Assembly (NCBI GenBank): GCA_905221605.1
Contig: CAJNDS010002246.1
Coordinates: 62,001 to 126,000 of the forward strand
Length of the DNA stretch: 64,000 nt
Source: Symbiodinium natans
Lineage: Eukaryota > Sar > Dinophyceae > Suessiales > Symbiodiniaceae
Reading direction: 5' to 3'
A program made the translations under genes and the position numbers. Positions 1-11,425 of the stretch are shown here, piece after piece. The notes beneath the pieces are model-generated. The model saw only the letters and a list, made by a program, of their open reading frames with translations. It was not told the DNA's origin and did no database searches. Within the stretch, counting starts at the first letter, position 1, and every line of letters starts with the position of its first letter.

Positions 1-734
1 AACACTATTGCTCTGTGTGTCCTATACGCAGATTCTACACTAGTCAATCAACTATTGCTTAAAGAAACGCAACTATATATAAATATACACGGCATAATCA
101 TCCTTATGTTGCCCTTAGAAGGGAGAATACGTTCTGCTTTTCGGGGGGGGAGGGGCGTTCTTAAGCTAGGATGACCCTTACAACCCTCTGAACAATACTC
201 CTGAATATGATCCTCTTAAACCCTGAAGCCTAAACCCCAAACCCTAAACCCAACAAGGGAAGACACAAATGTCCCAAGGGCCTGCAAAGTAAGCAAATAG
301 TAGTATTTCTGCACCCACCTACTCTCACACCTGGAAGGCCAGAGTCCCCTAAAGCTCTGCAACTTAAGCCCCAAACTGGTTTGGGTTTAGGGTCTAGAGT
401 TTCGGGTTTAGGGCTTAGGGTTCGTAGCGTGTAGGGATTTCGGGCTCAGGGATTCGGGATGCTCGCCTCTCCTCTTGAAAATGGCGGCGCCATGGTGTCT
501 GTCTAATAGCCTTTCTGAGGTAAGATACCGTGTGCCTTGGGGTCCAAGTGAGCCCGAAAAGGGCTTAGGGCTCATATACCTTAAACCGGAACCCTAGACC
601 CTAAACCCTAAGCCCTAAACCCTATACCGAATTTACGGGTTAGTCCCTCAGGTGGGAATGGCTATCGCGGTGTTGGGTCTGTGGCGTTCATTTTGTCGTT
701 TTGCCTTGCAGGCTCGAAGGTTCTGCTTGAACGC

Positions 735-798
735 AAACCCTAAACCCTAAACCCTAAACCCTAAACCCTAAACCCTAAACCCTAAACCCTAAACCCTA
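735..798 (-). repeat. Interstitial telomeric tract (CCCTAAA)n
   Basis: About nine perfect CCCTAAA units in a row. Flanks (ctgcttgaacgc on the left, ggtctgtctcat on the right) share no duplication, so this one shows no target-site duplication. Confidence 0.95.
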
Positions 799-897
799 GG
801 TCTGTCTCATGGGTTTCGTAGACTAGCCCGGGCATTCGCCAACCAGACCTTTGGCCCGGGGCGGGGGGCCCTCTGACCCTTGAGCCCAATGCGCAGC

Positions 898-1060
898 CGG
901 GTTTAGGGGTTTTAGGGGCTTAGGGTTTGGGGGTTTAGGGGTTTAGGGCTTTAGGGGTTTAGGGTTTTTAGGGGTTTAGGAGTTTGGGGGTTCAGGGGCT
1001 TTAGGGTTTAGGGGTTTAGGGGTTTTAGGGGTTTGGGGGTTTTAGGGGTTTAGGGGTTTA
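898..1060 (+). repeat. Degenerate telomeric tract with extra G or T
   Basis: A run of TTTAGGGG, TTTTAGGGG, TTTGGGGG and similar units. The period drifts between 7 and 10 bp, unlike the perfect 7-bp tracts nearby. It is a telomeric tract with length variation mostly in the G and T runs. Confidence 0.85.
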
Positions 1061-1960
1061 CCTTGGACCCTTGAGGTTTTGCCCTTGGGTTTTGGGGAAC
1101 CTTTTAAAGCCTCAAGGTAGTATAAGGGACATATTCGGAGCATACTAAGACGAACCTTTAGGTGCACAACCTGAGAGGTACGAGTCTCAATGCATTGACT
1201 TGGTCCGTGTCGAGGTCGCAGAAATACGCACCAGACATCCACGTGTTCAGCAGGTACCCCAACCACACGGGGAAAAGGCACCCCTTCCTTCTTGATGGGC
1301 TTGTGAGATACCCAATCATCTAGACAATTGCGCGGAAATCTAAACCCTAAACCTTCAGAAGCTTCCTAAACCTTGTCAACCCTAATCAGATCCCATTCCA
1401 CAAGCCCGAATCCCCTTAAAGCTCTGAAACCCTAAACCCCTAGGCCCTAAAACCCACAGCTAAAGCCCTAAACCGCCCCCCCCCCCCAGTCGACGCATTA
1501 CGCCCTTTCCCACGGTGGAACTCTGGAACCTTACCCTGGCCAAGTGAACCTAAAAAGTTGGGGTCAAAAATCCCTCTTCCACAATAATTCCGATTATGAA
1601 ACCCTAAACCCTAAACCCAAAACCCTTATAGGGTGCTTGCGCCCTGACTCACCACGGGATCTCCTTAAATGTGGCTGCTCGTCGGGGTGTATAAGGTTTT
1701 GGAGGTCTTGCAGGGCGTGAGGGACCATGGGCCCCTAGTATGGTCCCTATCCTTGTTTAAAGGGATTCAAAGGGATCCGAAGTATGGGCCCTCATAATGT
1801 ATAGTGTATCTTGGGGTTAGATAACCGGGGACCCATAATTGTGGAGTAATCTTATTCCCCTATATAACCCCAATATATATTTATACACACACATTATGCA
1901 GTCCCTATATACCTAAGTCTCCCCCGAATAACCCCAAAGAACCCCTAAGGTCCTTTATCT

Positions 1961-2058
1961 AGGTCCATGTACCTAAATGGAGATACCTGGGCCATAAGGT
2001 ACTGCCTGTGTAATGTAAAGACTTTGGGGCCTCAGTAAATAGTCGAAAGGTGCATGGA
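1961..2058 (+). mobile_element. Decayed family A MITE-like element
   Basis: Contains the family A core (GGTCCATGTACCTAAAT, then TACCTGGGCC) and a weak right arm (AGGTGCATGGAGC). Both arms have many substitutions and no flanking duplication can be seen. It most resembles the subtype found intact at 20592-20700. Confidence 0.5.
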
Positions 2059-2187
2059 GCTTTTCAGGGTTTATATGGGGGTTCTGCCCTACAATACCTG
2101 CAAGCCGACAACCCTTAAATCCTTCAAACGTAAGACCCTAAAACCCGAAAACCCTGAAACCCGAAAGCCCTGAAAGCCGAAGATTGC

Positions 2188-2265
2188 AAACCCTAAACGC
2201 TAAACCCTAAACCCTAAACCCTAAACCCTAAACCCTAAACCCTAAACCCTAAACCCTAAACCCTA
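2188..2265 (-). repeat. Interstitial telomeric tract (CCCTAAA)n
   Basis: About eleven CCCTAAA units, with one CTAAACG variant near the left end. The sequence on the left (CCCGAAAACCCTGAAA) is already telomere-like but diverged, so perfect and decayed arrays adjoin. Confidence 0.95.
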
Positions 2266-2494
2266 GAGTTTGATGAGCCCAACTACGCCCTGAATAGCTC
2301 TTAAGTTTCGGGCTTGGGGTTTCAGGGTGTAATGCAGGGATATGACCCTTACACCCCGCGACCCTACTTCCCTCTGATCCCCTGAAGAAACCATGAAGCC
2401 GCTGCTATTTTTTCATCGCATCGCTGGGATACCCGCCCGTTGTAATTACGAATTACAGAGCACATGCTGGAGGGCTGCTTCGGGTAGGTTCGGG

Positions 2495-2608
2495 GTTTAG
2501 GGTTTAGGGTTTAGGGTTTAGGGTTTAGGGTTTAGGGTTTAGGGTTTAGGGTTTAGGGTTTAGGGTTTAGGGTTTAGGGTTTAGGGTTTAGGGTTTAGGG
2601 TTTAGGGT
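2495..2608 (+). repeat. Interstitial telomeric tract (TTTAGGG)n
   Basis: About sixteen consecutive perfect TTTAGGG units, one of the longest pure tracts here. It ends in GGGTGGAGG. A more diverged TTTGGGG/TTTAGGG tract follows at 2730-2822. Confidence 0.97.
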
Positions 2609-2973
2609 GGAGGGGTTGGTTGTGAAGGACTCCGCTGGGCCACCTCAAGCAGCAAAGAAGGACCCCTCTCATCGTCACTGTTTCGGAGGAGAGGTTGGGG
2701 TGACAAGGTGGGTGGCATCCGGAGAGTTTTGAGGGTTTAGGGTGTAGGGTTTGGGGTTGAGGGTTTGGGGTTTGGGGTTTAGGGTTTGGGATTTAGGGTT
2801 TAGGGTTTGGGGTTTAGGGTTTTGAACCGTTTGAGTGCATGGTGGTCGCATTCTAAAACTGAAACTCGAAGTCGTCTGGTTCATCCGCATCCCCATCCGC
2901 AACCGGGATCTCGTCAATCGCGTCAGGCACGCGGGCGGCAGCCAAGTGCTGCTGAATTCCTCAAAAGCTGAGC

Positions 2974-3074
2974 CTACTATTTGCTGAGCCCCTAAAAAAT
3001 ACAGGATAATAGTTGCATTTCACATTTTAAGGACAATATGTTGTATTTTGGGGGGAGGTCTTAAGCAATAACAG
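2974..3074. mobile_element. Family G inverted-repeat element
   Basis: The left end CTACTATTTGCTGAGCCCC is inversely repeated on the right as GGGGGGAGGTCTTAAGCAATAACAG. Length is 101 bp. Family G members share CTACTATTTGCTT, a C-run near the left end and a matching T-then-G run near the right end. No transposase is encoded, so it would be non-autonomous. Confidence 0.65.
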
Positions 3075-3915
3075 GCTCGAGATTCATCAAAGACATACAA
3101 TCATGCAGGGTATCTTCCCCCAGCTGTCATTTCATCCCGAAAACAGAACTTCTCCCAGCGCAATGCCCATGCACCTGCTACGGACGGTTTATGTCTTGCA
3201 GCCACAGCTTATTTGACGTGGAGGGTTGGTATTTGGGGGGTTGGTATTCTTCCAGATGTGCTGACTGCATCACTGCTGCAGAAGCAGCAAGCTAACCGGG
3301 CGGGCAATCGCAGGCTCGCACGTTCTTAAACGCACGAACAGATGGCAGCAGCTCGAAAGAGCATAGGACATTGACCTTTTCTCCCCACGAAACCCTAAAC
3401 CCTAAATCCTAAACCCTAAACCTCAAACCGTTAAGGTTTGTTCAGGAGTACCTATAGGAGGTCTTTCCTGTGCGTAGGTCACATCTCACAGCCTACGGCG
3501 CACCTGTCGCTGAAACGTTGATTGCTCAAGTGCAGGGCCGTAGTCTGCGCTCCATAGAACACGTTTGGCTTCTAGGGCTTTTCCGTACACTTCGGAGTAG
3601 AACCCTGAAAAGAAATGTGTGCTTTCGGTTCAGGGTCTAGGGTCTGAGGGTTTAGGGTTTAGGTCTTAGGGTTTAGGGTAGCTATAATCGGAATCCAGAA
3701 CCACAAAACACGTATTAAAGTACAGTACTCCAAAACCCAGGTTTGGGTTCCATGTCCACTAGGGCTCCCTGGCTGCTTATGAGCATCGAGTCAGTGCCCA
3801 ACCCTGTAGAAGGGTAGGACCCAAACCTGCAGAATCTCATCTAAGTCTTATAAGGTTCTTCAAGGAGGGGGGTTCAAGGGGGGTATGTAACCCAAGGTGT
3901 CCCTAACACTCCCCA

Positions 3916-4051
3916 CTACTTGGAGGTTCATGGCACTGACTAACCACTTATAACTGTACTCGTAACCCACTCATTAGCCCCTTAAGTGCCCTAATGTGGA
4001 TATGAGTACACAGTTGTAGTTGGTTAGCAAGTACCATGAACCTCCAAGCAT
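3916..4051. mobile_element. Family B inverted-repeat element
   Basis: The left arm CTACTTGGAGGTTCATGG matches inversely the right arm CCATGAACCTCCAAG. Between them lie conserved internal blocks (ACCACTTATAACTGTACT, CCCCTTAAGTGCCCTAAT, GTTGTAGTTGGTTAG) shared with copies at 9413 and 20711. About 136 bp, with no coding capacity. Confidence 0.75.
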
Positions 4052-4249
4052 ACTATTTTGAGGGCACATTTGTTTGCCTTCCCGCCTACCTTAAGGGCCA
4101 AAATTTGGGGGTCCCCCTTTTGCTGGGGATTCCCATATGGACTATACTTCAACCTCCACGTACTCCCTCAGGCTCCTAAAGCTCCCGCAAGGTTCCCTTG
4201 ACTTGGTACCTACTCGGAAAGAGTGCCTGCCAGAGCCGAAGCCTGCGAG

Positions 4250-4258
4250 CCCTAAACC

Positions 4259-4290
<32 letters not shown>

Positions 4291-4358
4291 ACCCTAAACC
4301 CTAAACCCTAAACCCTAAACCCTAAACCCTAAACCCTGAACCCTAATCCCTAAACCCT
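4250..4358 (-). repeat. Telomeric tract with CCCTCAA block
   Basis: Five CCCTCAA units are followed by eight or more CCCTAAA units and then CCCTGAA and CCCTAAT variants. The clustering of one variant in consecutive units points to local copying (slippage or unequal exchange), not random mutation. Confidence 0.9.
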
Positions 4359-4752
4359 ACGAAGTGATCCCGAATTCCAGGAAGCCCAACAGCCACATTC
4401 TAGGCTACCAGTTTTGGACGTGGCCTAAACCCTAAACCCTAAATCATAAACCCTAATCCCTAAACCCCACAATGGCAAAAACGAGTACCACCGTCACGAA
4501 GAAGGCCTGTTGCCACCTAAGACGTTGCTTTTTGAACAGTGTTGAGTTCGGGTGCCACTCACATGTCACATAGGATCCGAAGATATGTCTCCGTCGCGTG
4601 CGTGTTGAGTCGCGGAAGCGGCATGCTAGCTTATAAAGCTCTCTGAATGATCAGTTACTGGCCGTCACAGCCGAAAGCAACCACTACAAGAGCCCATCAT
4701 GTTCTTACTCTCCGTCCTCCTTCTCCTCACTTCACGCCCAACGGTAGCAGCC

Positions 4753-4809
4753 TAAACCCTAAACCCTAAACCCTAAACCCTAAACCCTAAACCCTAAACC
4801 CTAAACCCT
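4753..4809 (-). repeat. Interstitial telomeric tract (CCCTAAA)n
   Basis: Eight perfect CCCTAAA units between unrelated flanks (GGTAGCAG on the left, GGAGATCGG on the right). Confidence 0.95.
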
Positions 4810-5346
4810 GGAGATCGGCCCCTGTATCTTCAGTCGGGACCGAATGACCCCGAAAATGGGGTCACATACCCTGTAAAACTATAATTTCTACTAAACCAAA
4901 AATAACGTTTGTAAGCCTAAACTAAACCCTACACCCTACACCCTAAACCCTAAACCCGAAACCCCAAACCGTGGTCCCCAAGGTTGACATCATCTCGAAA
5001 AAGAGCTGACACCAGTACACATGAGCTGAAGGATCGTTGGCGGGATGAACAGGGGTTGGGATTGAGGCTGCAGCCCTCGGGCACAGAAGAATAGTTTTCG
5101 TTTTTGTTTTTTGTTTCTCGGGTTCGGGGTTCAAAGGTTCAAAGGTTGGGAGATGCAATTTTTGAACATGTTGCGCCGTTGGAAGCAGCGGTGCTTGGGC
5201 GTGGCGCGGCGCGAGGACGAAATGAAACTAGCAGGGACTACCTTAGGGAATACCTGAAAACTCCATATAGGATCATCTCATACCCTATACCAGTCCAAGA
5301 CCTATAAATGTCTATGAATCACAAGTCTGTGGAGGTGTATTTAATT

Positions 5347-5464
5347 CTATAGCCCAAGAGTAACCTGGGTATGAAAAGGGCAACCTTTTTGGTTTGAACG
5401 GGACGAATTATCAGGGAACCTGAACCCTAAGAAAAGGGGAATAAGGGCCGACTCTGGGTCCTAG
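5347..5464 (+). mobile_element. Family F short element
   Basis: Shares the family F order: AGTAACCTGGG, AAAGGGCAACCTTTTTGG, then GGGAACCTGAACCCTAA, GGGGAATAAGGGC and a terminal CTCTGGGTCCTAG. The ends are roughly inverse. About 118 bp. Other copies lie near 23.4, 28.2, 34.6, 35.0, 43.1, 49.5, 49.8, 50.3, 50.5 and 55.8 kb. Confidence 0.65.
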
Positions 5465-6117
5465 TGGCCCTAAACCCTAAACCCTTCACAAGGCCTTAAA
5501 CCCTAAACCCCAAGAATGTCGTGTCATCCACAATAAGGCACACCTCTGACGCCCTGAATGCACGCAGCATGCATCGGCCACCACTCGCCCCGACAGCAGC
5601 GCAGTTACAAAGGGTTTCAGGCTTAAGGCTTCCTTAGGAACCCATAGCCTACTTTTTGTAGGCGACCTAAGAAACTTTAGGAGGTTTTATCGTAGTAAGG
5701 TGGGTTAGGGTTTAGGGTTTAGGGCTTAGGGTTTAGGGTTGAGGGTTTAGGGTTGGGGGTTGAGGGTTTAGGGTTAGGGCTTAGGGTTTAGGGTCTAGGG
5801 TTTAGAATCCGATAAGGGGTTTCCAAGTAATAATTTGCAAAGAAATAGGCTATGGGTTCTTGCGGTTATGGACCCTGAAGCCGAAACCCTAAATGGTTCG
5901 CAGGCTTGCTGCACTGTTTCCGGAAAGAAGTAGCGTTTCAGGTTTTAGGGTTTAGGATTTAGGGTTTAGCGTTTAGGGGTCTCCGCATGCTAGCGTGCGA
6001 TTTTTGTTCGCACCACGCGCGCCTTCTCCTGGTCACAGCCGACTACATCCAGCCGGCATGGAAAGGCCCGCGCGAACCCTAAACCACAAAGCCCTAAAAT
6101 CCTAACTGCTTGTCCCC

Positions 6118-6215
6118 CTGGTTCTTAGTAGGGAATGAGGGAATGAGGGCCCTATATAATCGTATATATATATATATATAAGGCCCTTTTTCCCTCATTC
6201 CCTACTAAGAACCAG
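6118..6215. mobile_element. Family C hairpin element, 98 bp
   Basis: Terminal inverted repeats of about 32 bp starting CTGGTTCTTAGTAGGGAAT flank an AT microsatellite core (6164-6180). The copy at 33306-33403 is exactly the same length with the same ends but a different core. It has the structure of a MITE. No clear target duplication is visible. Confidence 0.8.
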
Positions 6216-7872
6216 CCAGTTGTTTGCCTGTCCCGGCCAAGTATAGAGGTTGAGGAAATCACTGCTGTGAGTGCTTCCGAGAGTCCCTCGTCGAAGGCTT
6301 TCCGCTGTTGTATGCGCAGCGCCTGCCAGACTTGCATCGCGGAGGGTGCATTTCTGAAGGCTTAGGGCTGTGAACTGGTAACCCTAAACCCTAAACGCTA
6401 AACACTAAACCCTAAACTGCTGTGCTCAATACGAAGTCTTCTGTGTTCCCTTACAAAACGACGGTTAAGCATACTCAACAACTAAGGTTCGATTCAACAA
6501 TGGGTAATTATGTGGTCTCTTCTGGGCGTAGCTGGCTCCCTTACCTGTACCTTCATCGGGATCATATGGGGGCCTGTCCGAAATTCCTTCATCCCAAATT
6601 GGGGGCTTGCGTCGTGCTTGCGCGAAGTTTGCACGAGGATTCGCACGCACGCGCGGTGGGGCTCAAAATCATTCCTTGCGCCGTGCTTGCATGGAGCTTG
6701 CGAACACCCGGTTTTTCTTTGACAAGTTTTTGGCACTCGCTGATATGTATATATATATATATCTATCGTAGACAAGGGTTTTCGGAAAACCCTCATTTAC
6801 ACCGTGGCTTGAACTTCTTCAAGGTTCCCGAAGCCCAAAACCCAAACCTCAAAGGCCACGTAAAGAATCCGACCCTGAACCCTAAAAAAAAAGCGCACCT
6901 GCACACCACCATCAAACCTAGGTCCTGAACCTTGAGCTCGTGCTTTAGGAGTTCGGGCTTAGGATTTATCCCTAAACCCTTCACTCTGAACCTATACCCT
7001 ATCCTTCCAGGGACCAAAGGTGGGGTCCTTTGGGGCTCTAGTAGCCTGAATTTTTGGACCTTGCAAGTATAGGGATAAGCCTTAAAAAGTGCAAACTCGA
7101 AACCCTCAACCCGATGTCCTCAACTTAGAGGGCCTGGGGCACCTTAGGGAAGCTTCGGGAGCCTGAAAAATTCTGGGCAGTATTAGGGAACCTTGGGTTA
7201 CACCCTGAACCTTAAACCCTAAATCCTAAACCCTAAACCCTAAACCCTAATCTCTAAATCCTAATCCCTAAGCCCCCCCTTGAAACCCCCTCCCTTAAGA
7301 ACCCGAAATCCTAAACCGCAACACCTGGGCTCGACGGCGCTTCTCCTTCTTTGCCTCGCGCGCCTGCTCCCGCCTTGGTATCCAAAACCCTAAACCCTGA
7401 AGCCTAAGCCCTAACCCCTAAACCCTAAACCCTAAACTCTAAACCCTAAACTCTAAACCCATGCGGTTCAGGGCTTCAGGGTTTGCAGGCCTGCAGGCCC
7501 TAAAAACCTAAACCCTGAACCCTAGACCTCTAAACCCCGGTTGCTGGCCAAAGTTTCCTTGTTGGTCCCCACCTGAACCCTACAAGGGTTTACGGTTTAG
7601 GGTTCAGTTTTAGGGTCTATGGTTCATAGTATCTTTATAGGGGTTTTGGTCGTATAGGGTGTATGACCCCAATTTTGGGGGGTTCATGAGCTCCCCAAGG
7701 TTCACAGACTGCATCTGGAACCCTCTGCGTGTCTTTTAGGGTTTAGGGTTTGGGGTTTAGGGTTTAGGGCAGCGTATTCTGAAAGCACTAGGGTTTAGGG
7801 AGTTCAGGGTTGAGGGTACGAGGCTGGCCTGAAGCCGGCAAGCAATAAGCTCTACAATACAGGGGCCGTACC

Positions 7873-7943
7873 GACTATTTTCTGAAGAGCCCCCCCCCCC
7901 CCCCCCCCAAAAAAAAAAAAAAACACACACACACACACACACA
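7873..7943. mobile_element. Family G left arm with expanded C, A and CA runs
   Basis: ACTATTTTCTGAAGAGCCC matches the left arm of family G. It continues into 19 C (7890-7908), about 15 A and a (CA)n run to 7942. The right arm is missing. It illustrates how the C5-6/A run inside this family expands into long homopolymers. Confidence 0.5.
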
Positions 7944-7999
7944 TATGGCATTTCCCTCAAAGGGGTTGTCGTTTCAAGAAATCGAATGAGCACACCCTC

Positions 8000-8073
8000 A
8001 ATTTTCTTTACACTCCTCAGCGAGTGAGACATCGAGCTGTCATTTCTTTACACTCTTCAGCGAGCGATACGTC
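8000..8073 (+). repeat. Imperfect direct repeat, about 30 bp, 42-bp spacing
   Basis: TTTCTTTACACTCCTCAGCG (from about 8003) recurs as TTTCTTTACACTCTTCAGCG (from about 8044), with similar sequence on both sides. A small local tandem duplication of unknown significance. Confidence 0.7.
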
Positions 8074-8263
8074 CGAACCACTGCACAGGCGGATCAAGCT
8101 GTCTGAGCAGGTACGTTTTCAGCTCTTGTCATTGGCCTCTTCGTTGGCCATCCACCAATGACAAGAGGGATGGCCCCCTACATTGTGGAAAAATCTGCCC
8201 TTCTTCTGCCCTGTAGACGGACCTACGCTTGGATACAGAGTTTCCACACACACACAATAAAAC

Positions 8264-8295
8264 AATGTTGGGGGGGGCTCTTAAGCACACAGTAG
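8264..8295. mobile_element. Family G right-arm fragment
   Basis: TTGGGGGGGGCTCTTAAGCA followed by CACAGTAG matches the right end of family G. No left arm precedes it; a CA microsatellite lies upstream instead. Confidence 0.4.
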
Positions 8296-8679
8296 TTTTT
8301 CGGGCCTTGATAGTTCGAATATGATGTTGGCTAAGACAGGCATCCTGAGGCTTCACGGTTTAGGGTTTAGGGCTTAGGTTTAGGGTTTACGGTTTTAGGG
8401 TTTTGGGGTTTAGGGTTCAGGGTTTAGGAGTTCTCTCCCCCCTCCCTCCTTGCACACCCCCCCCTCCTCGTCGGATCTGAATGCAGAGCAACCCCCTCCC
8501 CCTGTTTCGGGAATACTGGCATACCGTCATAGGTTTCCCAAAAAAAAACCAGGCACTGTTTCAAGCAAAGCCGCCGATTGAAGGGGTTTGCCCTGATCGC
8601 AAGCTGGCGGTCTTCTTTGGACGCCTGCCGCCGAGGCGTGAGGGGGAGGTTCTACAACGCAGGACATAGGCTCTGCAGG

Positions 8680-8762
8680 CTTTTGGGGCTGTAGGGCTCT
8701 AGAAGCCCTAAACCCTAAACCCAAAACCCTCAACCTTAAACCCTTTTGGGGCTCAGGGCTCT
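8680..8762. repeat. Telomeric tract bracketed by a 20-21-bp duplication
   Basis: A CTTTTGGGGCT...AGGGCTCT block lies at 8680-8700 and again at 8743-8762, about 90% identical. Between them is a short CCCTAAA-type tract (8706-8740). The arrangement is what an insertion of telomeric repeats with target duplication would leave. Confidence 0.65.
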
Positions 8763-9200
8763 GTGATGCTCAGGGGCTTGGGCACAGGTCTCATCCCTCC
8801 ATTGTGGCTTAGGCTTTGGGATGAAGGTACTGAGGGTTTTATGGTACTTCACACCTTGAAACCCTGAAACCCTGAAACCCTAAAAAGCCCCTAAATGGCT
8901 GAAACCCTCACACCCTGAAATCCTAAAGCCCTGTAGTGTTGAGGGTTTGGGGTTCAGGGCTTATTCACCTCGCGCATCCCCACACTGCAACAGCTTGTTG
9001 GTGGGGCGCTCTGAGCGTGGAAACGTACGGAAAAAAAGCAGGCATCAGCTTGGTGGTGGGCAATTGAAGGTTTGGGGGTTTAGGGGTTTAGGGCGTCAGG
9101 GGGCTTAGGGGTTTAGGGGGGGTTTAGGGCTTAGGAGTTTTAAGCGGGGTTGTTTGGGGGGTTTCGGGGGTTTAGAGGGTTTCCAAATAAAAATAAGAGG

Positions 9201-9299
9201 TTTAGGGTTTAGGGTTAGTTTAGGGTTTAGGGTTTAGGGTTTAGGGTTTAGGGTTTAGGGTTTAGGGTTTAGGGTTTAGGGTTTAGGGTTTAGGGTTTG
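9201..9299 (+). repeat. Interstitial telomeric tract (TTTAGGG)n
   Basis: About fourteen units with one short unit (GGGTTAG) near the start. It ends abruptly in unique sequence (GCTGGGTCGG). Confidence 0.95.
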
Positions 9300-9412
9300 C
9301 TGGGTCGGTACTCCAGGGCTCAATCTGGGGCGGAGACGCCAGTGCCAGGATCATCTGATCCAGTTACACTGCGCAAAAGCCCTATACTTTATGCGGTCTC
9401 CTATACAGTCTC

Positions 9413-9551
9413 CTACTTGTGGTACTTATTAACCAATTATAACTGTACTTTTAACTGTGCTTAGAAGCCCTTAAGTGCCCTAATGAGGTCATAAGTACAG
9501 TTCAAAAACACGGTTATAATTGGATATAAAGTACCATGAACCTCCACGTAG
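9413..9551. mobile_element. Family B inverted-repeat element
   Basis: Same internal blocks as the copies at 3916 and 20711 (CCAATTATAACTGTACTT, CCCTTAAGTGCCCTAATG, ATAATTGG). It ends AAGTACCATGAACCTCCACGTAG. The left arm has lost about 9 bp compared with the consensus. Confidence 0.7.
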
Positions 9552-10478
9552 ACCTAAACCCTAAACCCTAAACCCTGAACCCTAATAAAGTCTCCTTTAG
9601 ACCCACCCCACATCTGCCTTGATGGGTAGGTCCCAAAGAGAGCCGCTGAAGTCCTCCAGCCAAGCGTTGGGCCAATACCTCCAAAACAAGGGTTTAGGGT
9701 TTAGGGTTTAGGGTTTAGGAGGGACCTTAGGGGTGATTTAGGGATTATTTCACCTACCCGACTGAAGGCCCACGACAAAGTACCCATAAAATCTCAAGAG
9801 GGGTTTAGGGTGTAGGGTTTAGGGTTTAGGGTTTGGGGTTTAGGGTCAAGGGTATAGGGTTCGGGGAACATTGCTGGAAGCTTCATCGGTATTCATGAGG
9901 CTTGCACGACACCTACCCTGCTGAAGGCCTGACAGAATACCAATAAAGTTTAGAGGGGCTTTCGGTTTAGGGTTTAGGGTTTAGGGTTAAGGGTTTAGGG
10001 TTTAGGGCTTAGGGTTTAGGGTTTAGGGTTTAGGGTTTAGGTTTCGGCTTGAGGCTTGAGAAGACGCTCCCAGCAGATCGGAACTTCTGCAATCGTGTGC
10101 TCTTCAGTCTGTCGCTCCACCTCCTTCCTAACTCTTTTGAACACTGAAATTGAAAAATGAGATCATGCATCCTGAGTGAGAATTTGACAGCTGCCTAACT
10201 AAACCCTAAACGCCAAACCCTGAACCCTAAACCCTAAAAAACCCAAACCTCCAGCCTCAAGCCTTTGTGTGGTGCGTCGCAGCCTCAAAAAGAGGGTGGG
10301 GGGGATGAGAACCCTAAACCCTTAACTCTAAACCCTAAACCCTAAACCCTAAATCCTAAACCCTAAGCCCTTCCTCCCTTTGAGCCTTTAAACCCCTGGC
10401 CCTGACCCCCCAAACCTATAAGCACGCGGGTGCTCTAGGAGCTGCAGTCGCACAAGGAATCCACTCCGAGGTTGGTTG

Positions 10479-10637
10479 TTTAGGGTTTAGGGTTTAGGGT
10501 TTAGGGTTTAGGGTTTAGGGTTTAGGGTTTAGGGTTTAGGGTTTAGGGTTTAGGGTTTAGGGTTTAGGGTTTAGGGTTTAGGGTTTAGAGTTTTGGGTTT
10601 AGGGCTTCGGGTTTAGGGTTTAGGGTTTAGGGTTTAG
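10479..10637 (+). repeat. Long interstitial telomeric tract (TTTAGGG)n
   Basis: About sixteen perfect units, then six or so variant units (TTTAGAG, TTTTGGG, CTTCGGG), then four perfect ones. At about 159 bp it is among the longest tracts in the window. Confidence 0.96.
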
Positions 10638-11220
10638 CTCAACTCTAACCCTGGCCCCTGGGGCCGGCACGCGACGAAGGCTTCGTGGGCAGACGCAATG
10701 CAGTTTCGCTTCTTGGCATAGTTTCGGATGAACTGGAAGCGGTCCTTTCACACAAGGGCTGAGGGACTGCAGGGCTGAGGGCACGAAGAAGCGCTGTGAG
10801 AGCCTGACTTACCCACAGTAAGCTGCATGTCTACGATATAGTAACATATTGAACATTCCCGTTTTGCACAAGGCGAAGAGCCAACCCGCACACTAAACCC
10901 CAAACTCCCCAAACCCTATATGCCTTGAACCCTAAACCCTGAACCCTAAACTCCCGAAACCCTAAATGCCTTGAGCAGTTGCATCCCCTTGGTCAGCTCA
11001 ACTCAGAAACCTTTCAAATTTAGGCCTTGTGATACGGCCTATCTACCCAGAGGGGCCATTCTGGGATTAGGTACCCAAAAGCCATACCACGTAGGGTTTT
11101 GTGGGTACCTTGCGCATTCCAACATAGGGACCCTCTAAGCTACAAGCCACCTACCCTCCACCGCCAAGGAAACACCTCGCAACAACCAAAGCCTTAAATC
11201 CCGACCCATCCCTGTGGGTC

Positions 11221-11386
11221 CCCCTGCTACCCCCTCTTTACTACCCCCCTAGGTTCCCCTCATAAGTTAGGCCATTTAGGGTTCAGGGTTTAGGGTTTAG
11301 GGTTTAGGGTTTAGGGATAGCTAAGCCTAATTGAGGTTATTTAAGGGGGGAACCTAGGAGGGGGGTTGCATAGAGGGGCAGCAGGG
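11221..11386. mobile_element. Hairpin element (K) split by a telomeric tract
   Basis: The left arm 11221-11272 (CCCCTGCTACCCCCTCTTTA, then CCTAGGTTCCCC) pairs with the right arm 11323-11386 (GGGGAACCTAGGAGGGGGG, then GAGGGGCAGCAGGG). The centre, 11274-11316, is a TTTAGGG tract of about six units. The pairing arms show that telomeric repeats now sit in the middle of a foldback element. Confidence 0.7.
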
Positions 11387-11425
11387 AAAATTCCTGAGCC
11401 GACACGCCCTTAACCCCCCCAACGC

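Larger units (their letters stand above)
1..2973. other. Telomere-repeat mosaic, no gene seen
   Basis: Short unrelated segments alternate with CCCTAAA or TTTAGGG tracts in both orientations. The larger tracts (735-798, 898-1060, 2188-2265, 2495-2608) and a decayed family A element (1961-2058) are listed separately. Open frames here translate telomeric repeats (TLNPKP-type peptides). I see no credible coding sequence, RNA gene or promoter. Confidence 0.8.
3075..6117. other. Telomere-repeat mosaic, no gene seen
   Basis: Unique segments are interrupted by CCCTAAA/TTTAGGG tracts at about 3390-3422, 3640-3677, 4250-4358, 4753-4809, 4935-4962 and 5705-5803. One family B and one family F element are listed separately. 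The 60-70 residue open frames at 4943-5307 overlap on opposite strands and have no recognisable domain. Confidence 0.75.
6216..9412. other. Telomere-repeat mosaic, no gene seen
   Basis: Contains telomeric tracts (6379-6415, 7213-7275, 7390-7460, 7737-7768, 8357-8430, 9201-9299), poly-C and CA runs, family G fragments, and segments I cannot assign. The 168-residue frame at 6422-6928 overlaps three frames on both strands, ends in telomere-derived peptide and has no recognisable domain, so I do not call it a gene. Confidence 0.7.

Noticed and set aside
2675-2917. Open frames full of TLNPKPQ or GLGFRV-type repeats, here and in many other places
   Set aside because: They are direct translations of CCCTAAA/TTTAGGG units, which have few stops in some frames. 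No domain, no codon signal.
6422-6928. 168-residue plus-strand frame as a gene
   Set aside because: Three other frames overlap it on both strands. It contains an AT microsatellite peptide and ends in telomere-derived residues.
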